Origin: Hwangdonia lutea
Lineage (GTDB): Bacteria; Bacteroidota; Bacteroidia; Flavobacteriales; Flavobacteriaceae
Reading direction: 5' to 3'
DNA length: 64,000 bases
Assembly (NCBI RefSeq): GCF_032814565.1
Contig: NZ_CP136521.1
Coordinates: forward strand, 3,842,596 to 3,906,595
Below, one piece after another: positions 44,317 through 53,683 of this stretch. The notes under the pieces were generated by a model. That model did not search any database. It was given only the letters and a program-made list of their open reading frames with translations, and was not told the origin of the DNA. The first letter of the stretch is position 1; every line of letters begins with the position of its first letter. The position numbers were made by a program, and so were the translations under genes.

Positions 44317-45132
44317 TTACTCTTTTGTGAAAGCTTCCATAACGGCATCGCTGACGCCCATGTTGCTGAAACCGCCGTCGTTGTAAAGGTTTTGCAGGGT
44401 AACGCGTTTGGTTAAATCGCTGAATAAGGACACGGTGTAGTTGGCACAATCCAGCGCTGTGGCATTACCAAGAGGCGACATTTTATCGGCATAGGCTATA
44501 AAGCCATCAAACCCTTTTACACCACTGCCTGCCGTTGTTGGGGTTGGTGACTGCGAAATGGTGTTGACCCGCACTTTTTTGTCGCGTCCAAAAAAGTAGC
44601 CAAAACTACGTGCCACACTTTCTAAATAGGCTTTGTTGTCGGCCATATCGTTATAGTCTGGAAACACGCGTTGCGCCGCCATATAGGTTAACGCCACGAT
44701 ACTGCCCCACTCGTTCATGGCATCGGCTTTGTAAAGCGTTTGCATCACTTTGTGGAAAGACATGGCCGAAACATCGGTGCCTTTTTGGGTCCATGCATAA
44801 TTTTGGTCGGTGTAATGTTTGCCTTTTCTAACATTGATGGACATACCAATAGAATGCAAAACAAAATCGATTTTGCCACCAAGAATTTCCATGGATTGTT
44901 CCACCAATTTTTGTAAATCTTCTTCGGAAGTAGCATCGGCCGGAATAATTTGAGAGCCCGTTTTTTCGGCGAGTTCATTAATTTGCCCCATGCGCATCGC
45001 AACCGGAGCGTTGGTTAGCACAAACTGTCCGCCTTCCTCATGAACGCGTTCTGCGGTTTTCCAAGCAATTGAGTTTTCATCTAATGCGCCGAAAATAATT
45101 CCTTTTTTTCCTTTTAGTAAATTATATGCCAT
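44317..45132 (-). CDS. fabI: enoyl-[acyl-carrier-protein] reductase (NADH)
   Basis: This 271-residue short-chain dehydrogenase-type enzyme reduces enoyl-ACP in the last step of each fatty-acid elongation cycle. It has the N-terminal nucleotide-binding GIIFGALDENSIAW (FabI variant of the Gly motif), VLHSIGMSI, and the active-site LTYMAAQRVFPDYNDMADNKAYLES, which contains Tyr-x6-Lys spacing. A TATCTTTG promoter is 60 bp upstream, and a strong terminator follows. Confidence 0.94.
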   Translation of the reverse strand: MAYNLLKGKKGIIFGALDENSIAWKTAERVHEEGGQFVLTNAPVAMRMGQINELAEKTGSQIIPADATSEEDLQKLVEQSMEILGGKIDFVLHSIGMSINVRKGKHYTDQNYAWTQKGTDVSAMSFHKVMQTLYKADAMNEWGSIVALTYMAAQRVFPDYNDMADNKAYLESVARSFGYFFGRDKKVRVNTISQSPTPTTAGSGVKGFDGFIAYADKMSPLGNATALDCANYTVSLFSDLTKRVTLQNLYNDGGFSNMGVSDAVMEAFTKE

Positions 45133-45191
45133 GTGTTGTTTTTTTTAGTGTTTTAGTTGTTTTATGACTTAGTTGTGATTATCGATTTATC

Positions 45192-45199
45192 CAAAGATA
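45192..45199 (-). promoter_or_regulatory. fabI promoter box
   Basis: On the minus strand TATCTTTG is a perfect -7 box located 60 bp before the fabI start, between recN and fabI. Confidence 0.6.
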
Positions 45200-45215
45200 A
45201 AAAACTTTTATCTTT

Positions 45216-46868
45216 TTAATTAAGTAATTCTTTGGCGTGTGCAATAGCCGATGACGACATTTCCACGCCACCCAACATTTGTGCAATTTCAACAATGCGC
45301 TCGTCGTGGTTTAGTTTTACCAAATTGGTTTGTGTGACGTTGTCAACATCTTCTTTAAACACTTTATAATGCGAATGTCCTTTGGCTGCAATTTGAGGTA
45401 AATGCGTAATGGAAAACACCTGCATGGTTTTACTCATTTGCAACATAATATCGCCCATTTTATTAGAGATTTCGCCAGAAACTCCGGTATCGATTTCATC
45501 GAACATAATGGTTGGCAATTGAATGTACTTGGATAGCACCGATTTTATAGCGAGCATAATTCTGGATAATTCACCGCCAGATGCTGCTTTTTTTAGCGTG
45601 TTAAAACTACCGCCCTTATTTGCTGAAAACAGAAACGATAGTTCGTCCTGACCGTTTGCAAAAAACTCCTCAGCATATAAAACTTCAATTTTAAATTGTG
45701 CATTGGGCATCCCCAAACTGGCTAAAATGGTTTCTAATTGTTGCTTTAATTGTGGAATTACTTCGGAGCGTTTTTTGCTTATTTTTTTTGAAATGGATTT
45801 AAGCTGATTGGTTTTAGCTTTTATTTCCGATTGTTTGTTTTCAATGCTTGCATCCAAATTTTCGGTAACGGCAACTTTGTCTTCTAATTCATTTTTAATT
45901 TTTATTAATTCTGAAACATCCTCCGCAACATGTTTTTGCATTAAATTATGCACCATTTTTAATTTTGAATCGACTTCTTCCAACCTATTTGGATCTGCTT
46001 CCAAACCGTCTTGCAGCACATCAATTTCGCTAAAAACATCGTCTAAATCAATTAAACTGCTATTAACTCTATTGAATATATCTTCGTATTTTGAGGAGAA
46101 ACCTGCTATACTTTGAAGATTGTTTTTTATAGTGGTTAGTGTGGTTAACACCCCAATTTGCTCGTCGTTTAATAATTGATAAGATTCCGAAAGTTTTTCT
46201 TTTATCCCTTCAATATTATTTAAAGTCTCGTATTCTTCTTCAAGGGTTTGTTGCTCGCCTTCAATTAAATTGGCTTCAATCAATTCGTTTAACAAAAAAG
46301 AATTGTAGTCGTGTTCTTTTATGGCTTCCGCCTGAAAATTGAGCAATTCTTGCAATTCTTTTTTAAGCGTTTTATATGCTTTTAACTCTAATGTATAGCT
46401 TTGTAAAAGTTCATCATTATTAGCTAAAGCATCTATGATTTGAAACTGGAAATCGTTACTTGTTAGTTGCTGGGTTTGGTGCTGCGAATGGATATCGATT
46501 AAGCGCTCGCCCAAAAGCTGCAAGCTATTTAAATTTACCGGGGAATCGTTAACAAATGCCCTGGATTTTCCGGAAGGAAGAATTTCGCGACGAATAATGG
46601 TTTGCGCTTCGTAATCAAAATCCTCTGCTTCAAAAAGTGATTTTAAGTTATAATTTGACACCTCAAAAACGGCTTCGATAATGCATTTTTTAGTCGCATC
46701 TTTTAAGGTGCTTAAATCGGCACGTTTACCCAGAATTAATGATAATCCGCCTAACAAAATGGATTTACCTGCCCCAGTTTCGCCCGTAATAATAGATAGT
46801 CCGTTATTAAAATCAACTTGAAGGTTATCAATTAAAGCGTAGTTTTTTATTGAAAGTGAGGTTAGCAT
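45216..46868 (-). CDS. recN: DNA repair protein RecN
   Basis: This 550-residue SMC-like ATPase acts in double-strand-break repair. Walker A GETGAGKSILLGG is at 29–41. Long charged coiled-coil helices occupy about 150–370. The C-terminal signature SGGELSRIMLAIK and Walker B TIMFDEIDTGVSGEI are complete. It lies between DUF4835/coaBC and fabI, a common order in this family. Confidence 0.95.
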   Translation of the reverse strand: MLTSLSIKNYALIDNLQVDFNNGLSIITGETGAGKSILLGGLSLILGKRADLSTLKDATKKCIIEAVFEVSNYNLKSLFEAEDFDYEAQTIIRREILPSGKSRAFVNDSPVNLNSLQLLGERLIDIHSQHQTQQLTSNDFQFQIIDALANNDELLQSYTLELKAYKTLKKELQELLNFQAEAIKEHDYNSFLLNELIEANLIEGEQQTLEEEYETLNNIEGIKEKLSESYQLLNDEQIGVLTTLTTIKNNLQSIAGFSSKYEDIFNRVNSSLIDLDDVFSEIDVLQDGLEADPNRLEEVDSKLKMVHNLMQKHVAEDVSELIKIKNELEDKVAVTENLDASIENKQSEIKAKTNQLKSISKKISKKRSEVIPQLKQQLETILASLGMPNAQFKIEVLYAEEFFANGQDELSFLFSANKGGSFNTLKKAASGGELSRIMLAIKSVLSKYIQLPTIMFDEIDTGVSGEISNKMGDIMLQMSKTMQVFSITHLPQIAAKGHSHYKVFKEDVDNVTQTNLVKLNHDERIVEIAQMLGGVEMSSSAIAHAKELLN

Positions 46869-47050
46869 GTTTAGTTGGCAGTATTCGGTTTATAGTTGGC
46901 AGCAATTAGCTTTTCAACTTTAATCAAAATTAATAAAATTTTAGATTTCCTTTGTATTGATTGTATGATATTTTAAATATCTGAATTCATGAATCATTCG
47001 ATTTCAAAGGAATGACAAATTATTAAAACAAAGCAAGCTTTGGGTGGTTT

Positions 47051-47941
47051 TTAAAATTTAATATTTCGCCATTTCGCAGCATGTGTAGGTGCTACTTTTT
47101 GAAGCATGTCCTTAACATTGGTAATATTCACGTTGGGACCATCGGAGAAAATCTGCTGAATTTCATCAGCCTTGGCATCAAAAAAAGTACGCAAAACAAA
47201 AGAGTTTGGTCGGCGGCTATTCATGGCATTAAATGTCATTAAAGCATCAGCTATTTGCTCTTTTCCTCCTTTTGCATCATCACTCATAATATCCAAACCG
47301 TGTATGTGATAGTTATACATAACGGCTCTGTACTCTTTAAAAGTTGGCGATAATACATTGTCAATCAATGCAAACCTGCTTTGTAAACCATCTTCAACTT
47401 TCCAACCTTTAAAGTTTTGTTGTTGGGAATAATTGGTAATGGTTTGTGCCTGTGAATAATACGAATCGCCTCCGTTTTCTGAAAACGAATCGGCATCGAT
47501 AGCTAAAATCATATATATATGAAACGCCAAAACCGAAACTAAGTTTGACTCGAATTGCGTTGGGTTGAATGTGAGATTTTGAAATTCTAAATATCGGAAT
47601 GAAAAATCCTTATCGTTAAAACTATAAAGCGGTGTGCTGTAAGAAGACCCAAAAACGGGGCGCGACGATTGCACTTGCAGCGTACCTTGAAACGCTTCGC
47701 CGCTAAAATTGGTAATGCTAATAACCATGCTGCAATTTATACGCTCTTGATTTGCATAGGTTTTGTTGGTCCATTTTGTATTATTAACAAACTCGTTTAG
47801 TTGCTTTTCGAGTGTTTTAAAAATTTGCAGATTTTCGTTACCCGTTTGCAAAGCATTAACCACAATGTTGCAATTTAACTCTTGCGAAAAGCCATTGACA
47901 CCAAAACTTACCAATAAAATTAAAATAATATTACGCATCAA
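47051..47941 (-). CDS. DUF4835-family secreted protein (PorD-like)
   Basis: The 296-residue protein has a signal peptide cleaved after VNGFSQ (about residue 19). It starts ELNCNIVVNALQTGNENLQIF and contains FRYLEFQNLTFNPTQFESNLVSVLAFHIYMIL, as in the DUF4835 family. As I recall, the family is annotated as PorD and linked to type IX secretion. Its start overlaps the coaBC stop by 11 bases, so it belongs to the bamD–rpoZ–coaBC operon. Confidence 0.82.
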   Translation of the reverse strand: MMRNIILILLVSFGVNGFSQELNCNIVVNALQTGNENLQIFKTLEKQLNEFVNNTKWTNKTYANQERINCSMVISITNFSGEAFQGTLQVQSSRPVFGSSYSTPLYSFNDKDFSFRYLEFQNLTFNPTQFESNLVSVLAFHIYMILAIDADSFSENGGDSYYSQAQTITNYSQQQNFKGWKVEDGLQSRFALIDNVLSPTFKEYRAVMYNYHIHGLDIMSDDAKGGKEQIADALMTFNAMNSRRPNSFVLRTFFDAKADEIQQIFSDGPNVNITNVKDMLQKVAPTHAAKWRNIKF

Positions 47942-49142
47942 TTTGTTTTATAATTTCGGTTAATAAATCTTTTGCAACATCGGCTTTAGACTTTAATTGA
48001 AATTTGGTTATGTTTTCGTTTTCATCAATAAAAGTCACTTTGTTGGTTTCCGTTTTAAAACCTGCGCCTTTATCGTTTAACGAATTTAAAACAATTAAAT
48101 TTAAATGCTTTCTTTTTAGTTTCCCGATAGCATTTTCAAGTTCGTTTTCGGTTTCTAAAGCAAAACCAACCAAATACTGCTGTTTTTTAATTTGACCCAA
48201 AGATTCTAAAATATCCTTGGTTTTAATCAACTCTATGTTTAACGCAGAATCCTTCTTTTTTATTTTTTGAGTTGCTGTTTCTTTTGGTTTGAAATCGGCT
48301 ACAGCGGCCGAAAGTATGGCGATATCAACATCGTTAAAATACTTGTGAGCGGCATCGTACATATCTTGTGCGCTGATAACGGGCACAACTTCAATTAACG
48401 CATGATTTACTTTATGATGTGTTGGTCCGGTAATTAAAACAACCGATGCGCCGAGGTTGGCCGAAGCTTTGGCGATTTCGAATCCCATTTTACCGCTGGA
48501 ATGATTGCCGATAAAACGAACCGGATCGATAGCCTCGTAAGTGGGGCCTGCGGTAATTAAAACTTTTTTTCCGCGTAGCGGAAGTTTATCCAAAATATCG
48601 TTTTCTATAAAACTGAGGATATCCTCGGGTTCTGCCATGCGCCCCTCGCCTACTAAACCACTTGCCAATTCGCCGCTTGTTGCGGGAATCATAATGTTTC
48701 CGAAGGCATTAAGTTTCTCAAATGAAGTGAGTGTTGACGGATGTTTGTACATATCCAAATCCATGGCTGGCGCAAAGTAAACCGGACATTTGGCCGAAAG
48801 ATAGGTTGCTAAAAGTAAGTTGTCGCAAACCCCATTTGCCATTTTAGAAAGCGTGTTTGCCGTGGCTGGAGCTATGATGAAATAATCGGCCCAAAGTCCT
48901 AATTCGACATGATTATTCCACACTGCATTATCATCTTCTTCATTTGTAAAAGAAGTATGTACAGGATTTTTTGAAAGTGTTGATAAGGTTAAAGGGGTTA
49001 TAAAATCTTTGGCTGAAGGGGTCATAACAACTTTTACGTTGGCGCCCGATTTTACAAATAACCTAACTAATGAAGCTGTTTTATAAGCGGCAATACCACC
49101 ACTAATTCCCAATAGTATGTTCTTGCCGCTTAGAATGCTCAT
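47931..49142 (-). CDS. coaBC: bifunctional phosphopantothenoylcysteine decarboxylase / phosphopantothenate–cysteine ligase
   Basis: The 403-residue bifunctional enzyme of coenzyme A synthesis has an N-terminal flavoprotein decarboxylase (LLGISGGIAAYKT, conserved His in NHVELGLWADYF, PAMDLDMYKHP) and a C-terminal CTP-dependent ligase from about 190 (VLITAGPTYEAIDPVRFIGNHSSGKMG, AAVADFKP, KTKDIL). Both halves are complete. It lies in one transcription unit with rpoZ and bamD upstream. Confidence 0.95.
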   Translation of the reverse strand: MSILSGKNILLGISGGIAAYKTASLVRLFVKSGANVKVVMTPSAKDFITPLTLSTLSKNPVHTSFTNEEDDNAVWNNHVELGLWADYFIIAPATANTLSKMANGVCDNLLLATYLSAKCPVYFAPAMDLDMYKHPSTLTSFEKLNAFGNIMIPATSGELASGLVGEGRMAEPEDILSFIENDILDKLPLRGKKVLITAGPTYEAIDPVRFIGNHSSGKMGFEIAKASANLGASVVLITGPTHHKVNHALIEVVPVISAQDMYDAAHKYFNDVDIAILSAAVADFKPKETATQKIKKKDSALNIELIKTKDILESLGQIKKQQYLVGFALETENELENAIGKLKRKHLNLIVLNSLNDKGAGFKTETNKVTFIDENENITKFQLKSKADVAKDLLTEIIKQIDA

Positions 49143-49149
49143 AAAGTTA

Positions 49150-49485
49150 TTATTCCTGAGAATCTTCCTCAGTATTTCTGTGGTAAATTTTATCGGTTAA
49201 CCATTCCTGTACCGCTAATGCGTGGGGTTTTGGCAACTTTTCGTAAAATTTAGAAACTTCGATTTGTTCTTTGTTTTCAAAAATTTCTTCAAGACTATCG
49301 TTGTAAGTGGCAAATTCTTCCAACTTATCAATAAGTTCTTTTTTAATTTCTGAATTGATTTGTTCAGCGCGTCTTGCGATAATAGAAATAGATTCGTAGA
49401 TGTTGCCTGTTGGCTCATCGATTTGATTTCTATCATAAGTCACAGTATTTACTGGAGCGTTGGTTTTTTTTAAGTCCATTGACAT
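49150..49485 (-). CDS. rpoZ: RNA polymerase omega subunit (Bacteroidota type)
   Basis: The 111-residue protein shows the omega core GNIYESISIIARRAEQINSE (about 27–46) followed by helical segments. The core and the position between coaBC and bamD identify it as the divergent Bacteroidota omega subunit, which stabilises the beta' subunit of RNA polymerase. It is separated from bamD by 6 bp and from coaBC by 7 bp. Confidence 0.87.
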   Translation of the reverse strand: MSMDLKKTNAPVNTVTYDRNQIDEPTGNIYESISIIARRAEQINSEIKKELIDKLEEFATYNDSLEEIFENKEQIEVSKFYEKLPKPHALAVQEWLTDKIYHRNTEEDSQE

Positions 49486-49491
49486 AATAAT

Positions 49492-50304
49492 TTAACTTTT
49501 AGTGCTGTAATTTTTTAATACTTCATCCATCTCCAAAGCCATTGCGTTTACCACTTCTGTATGTTTTGAATTTGGATATTTTTCTATGAATGTGTTGTAA
49601 TATTCCTTTGCCGTTATTAATCTGTTTTGCTTCTTATACTCCACACTATTAATGGCCAATTTATAAGCAGAATCGAGCTTGTAAAACAAGGCGTCTTCGC
49701 GCAAACTAGAACCCGGAAAATCGAGAATAAAGTTGTCAAACGATTTTATAGCGGCCTCTAACTCTGTAGATGTAAAAGCAATTTTGTTGTATTGCTTAGC
49801 AATCTCAAAGGCTTTCTTTTCTAATTTATAATCCAATTCCTGGACTAATTTGTTAGCTTCTGCGCTATACTCAGACTCCGGATATAAATTGATAAAGGCT
49901 TGCAGTTTTTCGATGGCTTCAACTGTTTCTTTTTGATCTTTGGAATATACCGGCGACAGCATATAGTAGCTTTTAGCGCTTAAAAACGCTGCTTCTTCTA
50001 CTTTTTCACTTTTGGGATAACTTGACGCAAAACGCTCAAACTGATAACCGGCAATATAGTAATCCTTGGTTTTATAAAACGTATTGGAATATAAATACAT
50101 CAATTTTTCAGCCTGGGGCTTCCCACGGTAGTTTGGTACAATTTGCGCAAAAAGCTTGTTGGCTTTGGCATATTTACCTTCGTTATACAAAGCCTCACCC
50201 ATTTTAAATTTAGGAGCAATCTCTTCGTTTTTTAAAACTTTTTGATACTCGCTGCAAGAGCTAAAAATAGAAATGGTAAATATGATATAAAAAAACTTCT
50301 TCAT
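49492..50304 (-). CDS. bamD: outer membrane assembly lipoprotein BamD
   Basis: This 270-residue lipoprotein has a lipobox ending at Cys17 (SIFSSC) and about five TPR-like helical repeats (ALYNEGKYAKANKLFAQIV, AGYQFERFASSYPKSEKVEEA, AINLYPESEYSAEANKL, IEKYPNSKHTEVVNAMALE). It helps BamA insert beta-barrel proteins into the outer membrane. It is the first gene of the operon bamD–rpoZ–coaBC–DUF4835. A TACATTTG promoter box (50333–50340, minus) lies 28 bp upstream. Confidence 0.93.
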   Translation of the reverse strand: MKKFFYIIFTISIFSSCSEYQKVLKNEEIAPKFKMGEALYNEGKYAKANKLFAQIVPNYRGKPQAEKLMYLYSNTFYKTKDYYIAGYQFERFASSYPKSEKVEEAAFLSAKSYYMLSPVYSKDQKETVEAIEKLQAFINLYPESEYSAEANKLVQELDYKLEKKAFEIAKQYNKIAFTSTELEAAIKSFDNFILDFPGSSLREDALFYKLDSAYKLAINSVEYKKQNRLITAKEYYNTFIEKYPNSKHTEVVNAMALEMDEVLKNYSTKS

Positions 50305-50332
50305 TTGATGTTGTTCGTTGCTTTTTAAAAGA

Positions 50333-50340
50333 CAAATGTA
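50333..50340 (-). promoter_or_regulatory. putative bamD-operon promoter box
   Basis: On the minus strand TACATTTG matches TAnnTTTG, 28 bp before the bamD ATG. It would serve the whole bamD–rpoZ–coaBC–DUF4835 unit. Confidence 0.5.
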
Positions 50341-50510
50341 ATTCGCATAACTAACATCTTGCTTAGTCTCAAGATTTTAAAAATGCTCATTTCATAGATT
50401 TTAAAACAGAATGCAAAATTAAGGTATTAATATGGATTTTAAAAATATAATTTCTCTGCTAAAATAAATGTTGAAGTCTAGTAACCACAAGGTTTAAGTT
50501 ATATTTAACA

Positions 50511-51392
50511 TTACTCGAAGTCTTTTACAAATGCAGCGATTTTTTCTTTCAAGGAATTTGAAGCTGGCACCAATGGCAACCTTACGGTATCTTGACATAG
50601 ATTTAAGGCTTCAAAAACAGCTTTAATGCCCGCTGGATTATTCTCTTCAAAAATATGGCTAACCACATCCATTAGTTTAAAATGAATGGCATAAGCAGCT
50701 TTTGCTTCACCCTTTAAGCCCAAACGCACCATGTTTGAAAAGGCTTTGGGAAAGGCTTGCCCAATCACCGAAATAACACCTGCTCCACCGGCTAAAACTA
50801 TGCCCAAAGCGAGATCGTCGTCACCAGAAATTATTAAAAAATCTTCGGGTTTATTTTTTAGCAATTGTAAATATTGTGCCACGTTGTTTCCTGCTTCTTT
50901 AACGGCAACAATATTTTCAAAATCGTTTGCCAATCGCAAGGTGGTTTCTACATCCATATTTTTTGAAGTACGCCCAGGAACGTTGTATAAAATAATGTCT
51001 GTGGGACATGCTTCGGAAACCGCTTTAAAATGCTGATACAGCCCCTTTTGCGTTGGTTTACTGTAATACGGCGATACCGATAAAATGGCATCAATACCAC
51101 TTAAATCGGTTGCATTTATTTCTTCAATTACCGATGCTGTATTGTTACCCCCGATACCTAAAACCAGTGGTAACCGACCCTTATTAGCTTTCGATATGGT
51201 TTTAACAACAGCCTGTTTTTCTGTTTTGGTAATGGTAACGCTTTCTCCCGTTGTGCCACAAATTACAAGGTAATCGGTGCCGTTTTCAATATTGAAATTA
51301 ACAATATTCGCCAAGGCGTCATGGTCTATACTCAAATCGGATTTAAACGGTGTAACCAATGCCACTCCAGTACCCAAAAACTTACTGCTCAT
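50511..51392 (-). CDS. dapA: 4-hydroxy-tetrahydrodipicolinate synthase
   Basis: This 293-residue TIM-barrel aldolase condenses pyruvate with aspartate semialdehyde in lysine and diaminopimelate synthesis. The Schiff-base lysine is Lys165 in IVAVKEAGNN. Tyr136 in LYNVPGRT and the Thr pair of CGTTGES (45–51) complete the catalytic triad. The start overlaps the DUF6913 gene by 11 bases, so the two are coupled. Confidence 0.95.
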   Translation of the reverse strand: MSSKFLGTGVALVTPFKSDLSIDHDALANIVNFNIENGTDYLVICGTTGESVTITKTEKQAVVKTISKANKGRLPLVLGIGGNNTASVIEEINATDLSGIDAILSVSPYYSKPTQKGLYQHFKAVSEACPTDIILYNVPGRTSKNMDVETTLRLANDFENIVAVKEAGNNVAQYLQLLKNKPEDFLIISGDDDLALGIVLAGGAGVISVIGQAFPKAFSNMVRLGLKGEAKAAYAIHFKLMDVVSHIFEENNPAGIKAVFEALNLCQDTVRLPLVPASNSLKEKIAAFVKDFE

Positions 51393-51912
51393 TTTTAATT
51401 TTATTTAATATGGTTAAGTATTTATGCACTTCGGCTTTAAATACGTTAAATTCTTTTATGTTGGTGTTTATTATTAAATCGTTTAATCGCTCATCGGTTT
51501 GCAAAATGCCTATTTTGAATTGGGCTTCAGATTTTGCCGTAAGCAATTTTAACTCCAAATCTTCAGTTGTATAATAACTAATCAACGCATCAAACTTGGT
51601 GCTTAAAAACGTTTGCAATTCTATATTCTTAATAGTGCCGCTCCAACCAAAATCTTTAGGATTGTAACAGGCATCCCAAGAACTCAAGGTATCTTTTTTA
51701 TTAGCCGAAAACGCAATGATTTTAAGCCTATTTGGGCGCACGTTTAAATGAGCTGCCAAAACCCTAAACAACTCAAAATCATCAACTTCATCAATATTTA
51801 AGATAACACCCAAACTTTTAACCTTACTGTCCGTAACACTTACTTCGCGTTGCGACAACAATTTGTTAAGGTGCTTTTTATTAGATTTTTCTTTAAAACC
51901 TTTTAAAATCAT
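51382..51912 (-). CDS. DUF6913-family protein
   Basis: The 176-residue protein has no signal and mostly helical/mixed character. The stretches LGVILNIDEVDDFELFRVLAAHL and ISYYTTEDLELKLLTAKSEAQFKIGI fit DUF6913, a Bacteroidota family of unknown function typically next to dapA. It is upstream of and coupled to dapA, and a TACCTTTG promoter box lies 19 bp before its start. Confidence 0.75.
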   Translation of the reverse strand: MILKGFKEKSNKKHLNKLLSQREVSVTDSKVKSLGVILNIDEVDDFELFRVLAAHLNVRPNRLKIIAFSANKKDTLSSWDACYNPKDFGWSGTIKNIELQTFLSTKFDALISYYTTEDLELKLLTAKSEAQFKIGILQTDERLNDLIINTNIKEFNVFKAEVHKYLTILNKIKNEQ

Positions 51913-51930
51913 TTATCTTTATACTTTTCG

Positions 51931-51938
51931 CAAAGGTA
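51931..51938 (-). promoter_or_regulatory. promoter box for DUF6913–dapA
   Basis: On the minus strand TACCTTTG matches TAnnTTTG and ends 19 bp before the DUF6913 start. It drives the two-gene operon leftward, opposite to the nucleotidase gene at 51970. Confidence 0.55.
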
Positions 51939-51969
51939 GCAAAAGTACATTCAAAAAATCGTTTCATTT

Positions 51970-52728
51970 ATGAGGTTCACACATTTTATTTTTTTGTTAT
52001 ATATTTTTATTTTTCTAGGTTGTAAGCAAGAAAAATTGCACTTAACCAAAATTGAAGGCAAGCAAATTCAAATTACCGATAGCTTGACGCCAAATGCCGA
52101 AATCGAATCGTTTATCAAACCTTTTAGAGACAATATCCAAAAAGATTTAGACAGTGTTTTAGCCTATTCTGTACATACGTTTTCTAAAACCGATGGCGAT
52201 TTAAACACGGCCGTTGGCAACTTTATGGCCGATGCCGTTTACAGTGAGGCCAATCCTATTTTCAATAAAAGAACGGGTAAAAATATTGATATGGTGTTGT
52301 TGAATCACGGCGGTATCCGCTCTATTTTACCAAAAGGAAACGTTACCAAAAGAACCGCTTTTAAATTGATGCCTTTTGAGAACAGCATTGTGGTTGTGGC
52401 GCTAAAAGGGGCTCAAGTTGATAGTATTATCTCTTTTTTAAAATCCAAAAAACGAGCGCATCCTATTTCGAAATTAAAACTTGTACTCGATAAAGATTTT
52501 AATGTTTTTGAAGCGAAAATTAACGGTAAAAACATTGAGAAAAACAAAACCTATTATGTAGCTACCAACGATTATTTATACAACGGTGGCGATAACATGT
52601 CGTTTTTTAAAACCAACGACAGCCTGTATAATTTAAATTATAAATTAAGAAATGCTCTAATAGATAAATTTGTGAAGTTAGACACCATAAATCCTGTGGT
52701 TGACGATAGGTTTATTCAGATAGATTAA
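51970..52728 (+). CDS. 5'-nucleotidase C-terminal-domain lipoprotein
   Basis: The 252-residue protein has a lipobox ending at Cys18 (FIFLGC). The rest is the substrate-binding C-terminal domain of UshA-type 5'-nucleotidases: NTAVGNFMADAV, VLLNHGGIRSILPKGNVT, LMPFENSIVVVALKGAQV, and YVATNDYLYNGGDNMSFF. The metal-binding N-terminal domain is missing but is encoded by the next gene, 37 bp downstream. The two proteins together should form one exported nucleotidase. Confidence 0.88.
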   Translation: MRFTHFIFLLYIFIFLGCKQEKLHLTKIEGKQIQITDSLTPNAEIESFIKPFRDNIQKDLDSVLAYSVHTFSKTDGDLNTAVGNFMADAVYSEANPIFNKRTGKNIDMVLLNHGGIRSILPKGNVTKRTAFKLMPFENSIVVVALKGAQVDSIISFLKSKKRAHPISKLKLVLDKDFNVFEAKINGKNIEKNKTYYVATNDYLYNGGDNMSFFKTNDSLYNLNYKLRNALIDKFVKLDTINPVVDDRFIQID

Positions 52729-52765
52729 TTTATAAGTTATTTAAACAAAACAACTTAACAAGAAA

Positions 52766-53683
52766 ATGAAACGCAGAGATTTTATACAACAAGCTACGGC
52801 TGGTACCGCATTGGTAACTCTTGGCACTTTAGGATTGCAGTCGTTTACTTCGGCCGTAAAAAAAACAAAAATCACTATTTTGCATACCAACGATGTGCAC
52901 AGTCATATTGATGCTTTTGGTCCGGATGATGGCAGAAACGCCAATAAAGGCGGTGTAGCTAGAAGAGCGGGTTTAATTGAATCTATTAGAAACGAAAACC
53001 CAAATACCTTGCTTATGGACGCCGGCGATATTTTTCAGGGAACACCATATTTTAACTATTATGGTGGTGAATTGGAGTTTAAATTAATGAGTAAGCTAAA
53101 ATACGATGCAGCAACCATTGGCAACCATGATTTTGACAACGGTATTGAAGGTCTTTACACCCAATTGCCACATGCCGAATTTGAATTTGTTTCGTCCAAC
53201 TACGATTTTTCAAACACCATAATGGACACCCATGCAAAACCCTATAAAATCTTTAAAAAAGATGGAATTAAAATTGGTGTTTTTGGTTTGGGAATTGAGT
53301 TAAACGGTTTGGTTGACCCGTCGATGTTTAAGGAAACTAAATATTTGGATCCTATTGAAACGTCGCAAGAAATGACTAGAATTCTTAAAGAAGATGAGCA
53401 ATGCGATTTAATAATCTGTTTATCGCATTTAGGCTATAATTATCGAAATAGCACAACCAAAATAAGTGATTTAAAACTGGCCGCGGCTACAAAAAACATC
53501 GATTTAATTATTGGCGGACACACCCATACTTTTTTGAAAAAACCGACCGTTGTAAAAAATATTGAAGGTAAAAATATGCTAGTTAACCAAGTGGGGTGTT
53601 ATGGCATTAATCTTGGTAAAATAGACTTTTATTTTGATGCTAATAAAAACAAAGCGGCTCAAGGCACATCCATAATTGTTTAG
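52766..53683 (+). CDS. exported metallophosphatase domain of a split 5'-nucleotidase
   Basis: This 305-residue protein has a Tat-like N-terminus (KRRDFIQQATAGTALVTLG). The metallophosphoesterase domain has ILHTNDVHSHIDAFG (about 36–50), MDAGDIFQGTPYF, TIGNHDFDNG, LICLSHLGYN and IIGGHTHTF, the complete set of metal ligands. The nucleotide-binding C-terminal domain lies in the upstream gene. It should hydrolyse nucleotides or related phosphates in the periplasm. Its stop overlaps the convergent gene by 4 bases. Confidence 0.92.
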   Translation: MKRRDFIQQATAGTALVTLGTLGLQSFTSAVKKTKITILHTNDVHSHIDAFGPDDGRNANKGGVARRAGLIESIRNENPNTLLMDAGDIFQGTPYFNYYGGELEFKLMSKLKYDAATIGNHDFDNGIEGLYTQLPHAEFEFVSSNYDFSNTIMDTHAKPYKIFKKDGIKIGVFGLGIELNGLVDPSMFKETKYLDPIETSQEMTRILKEDEQCDLIICLSHLGYNYRNSTTKISDLKLAAATKNIDLIIGGHTHTFLKKPTVVKNIEGKNMLVNQVGCYGINLGKIDFYFDANKNKAAQGTSIIV

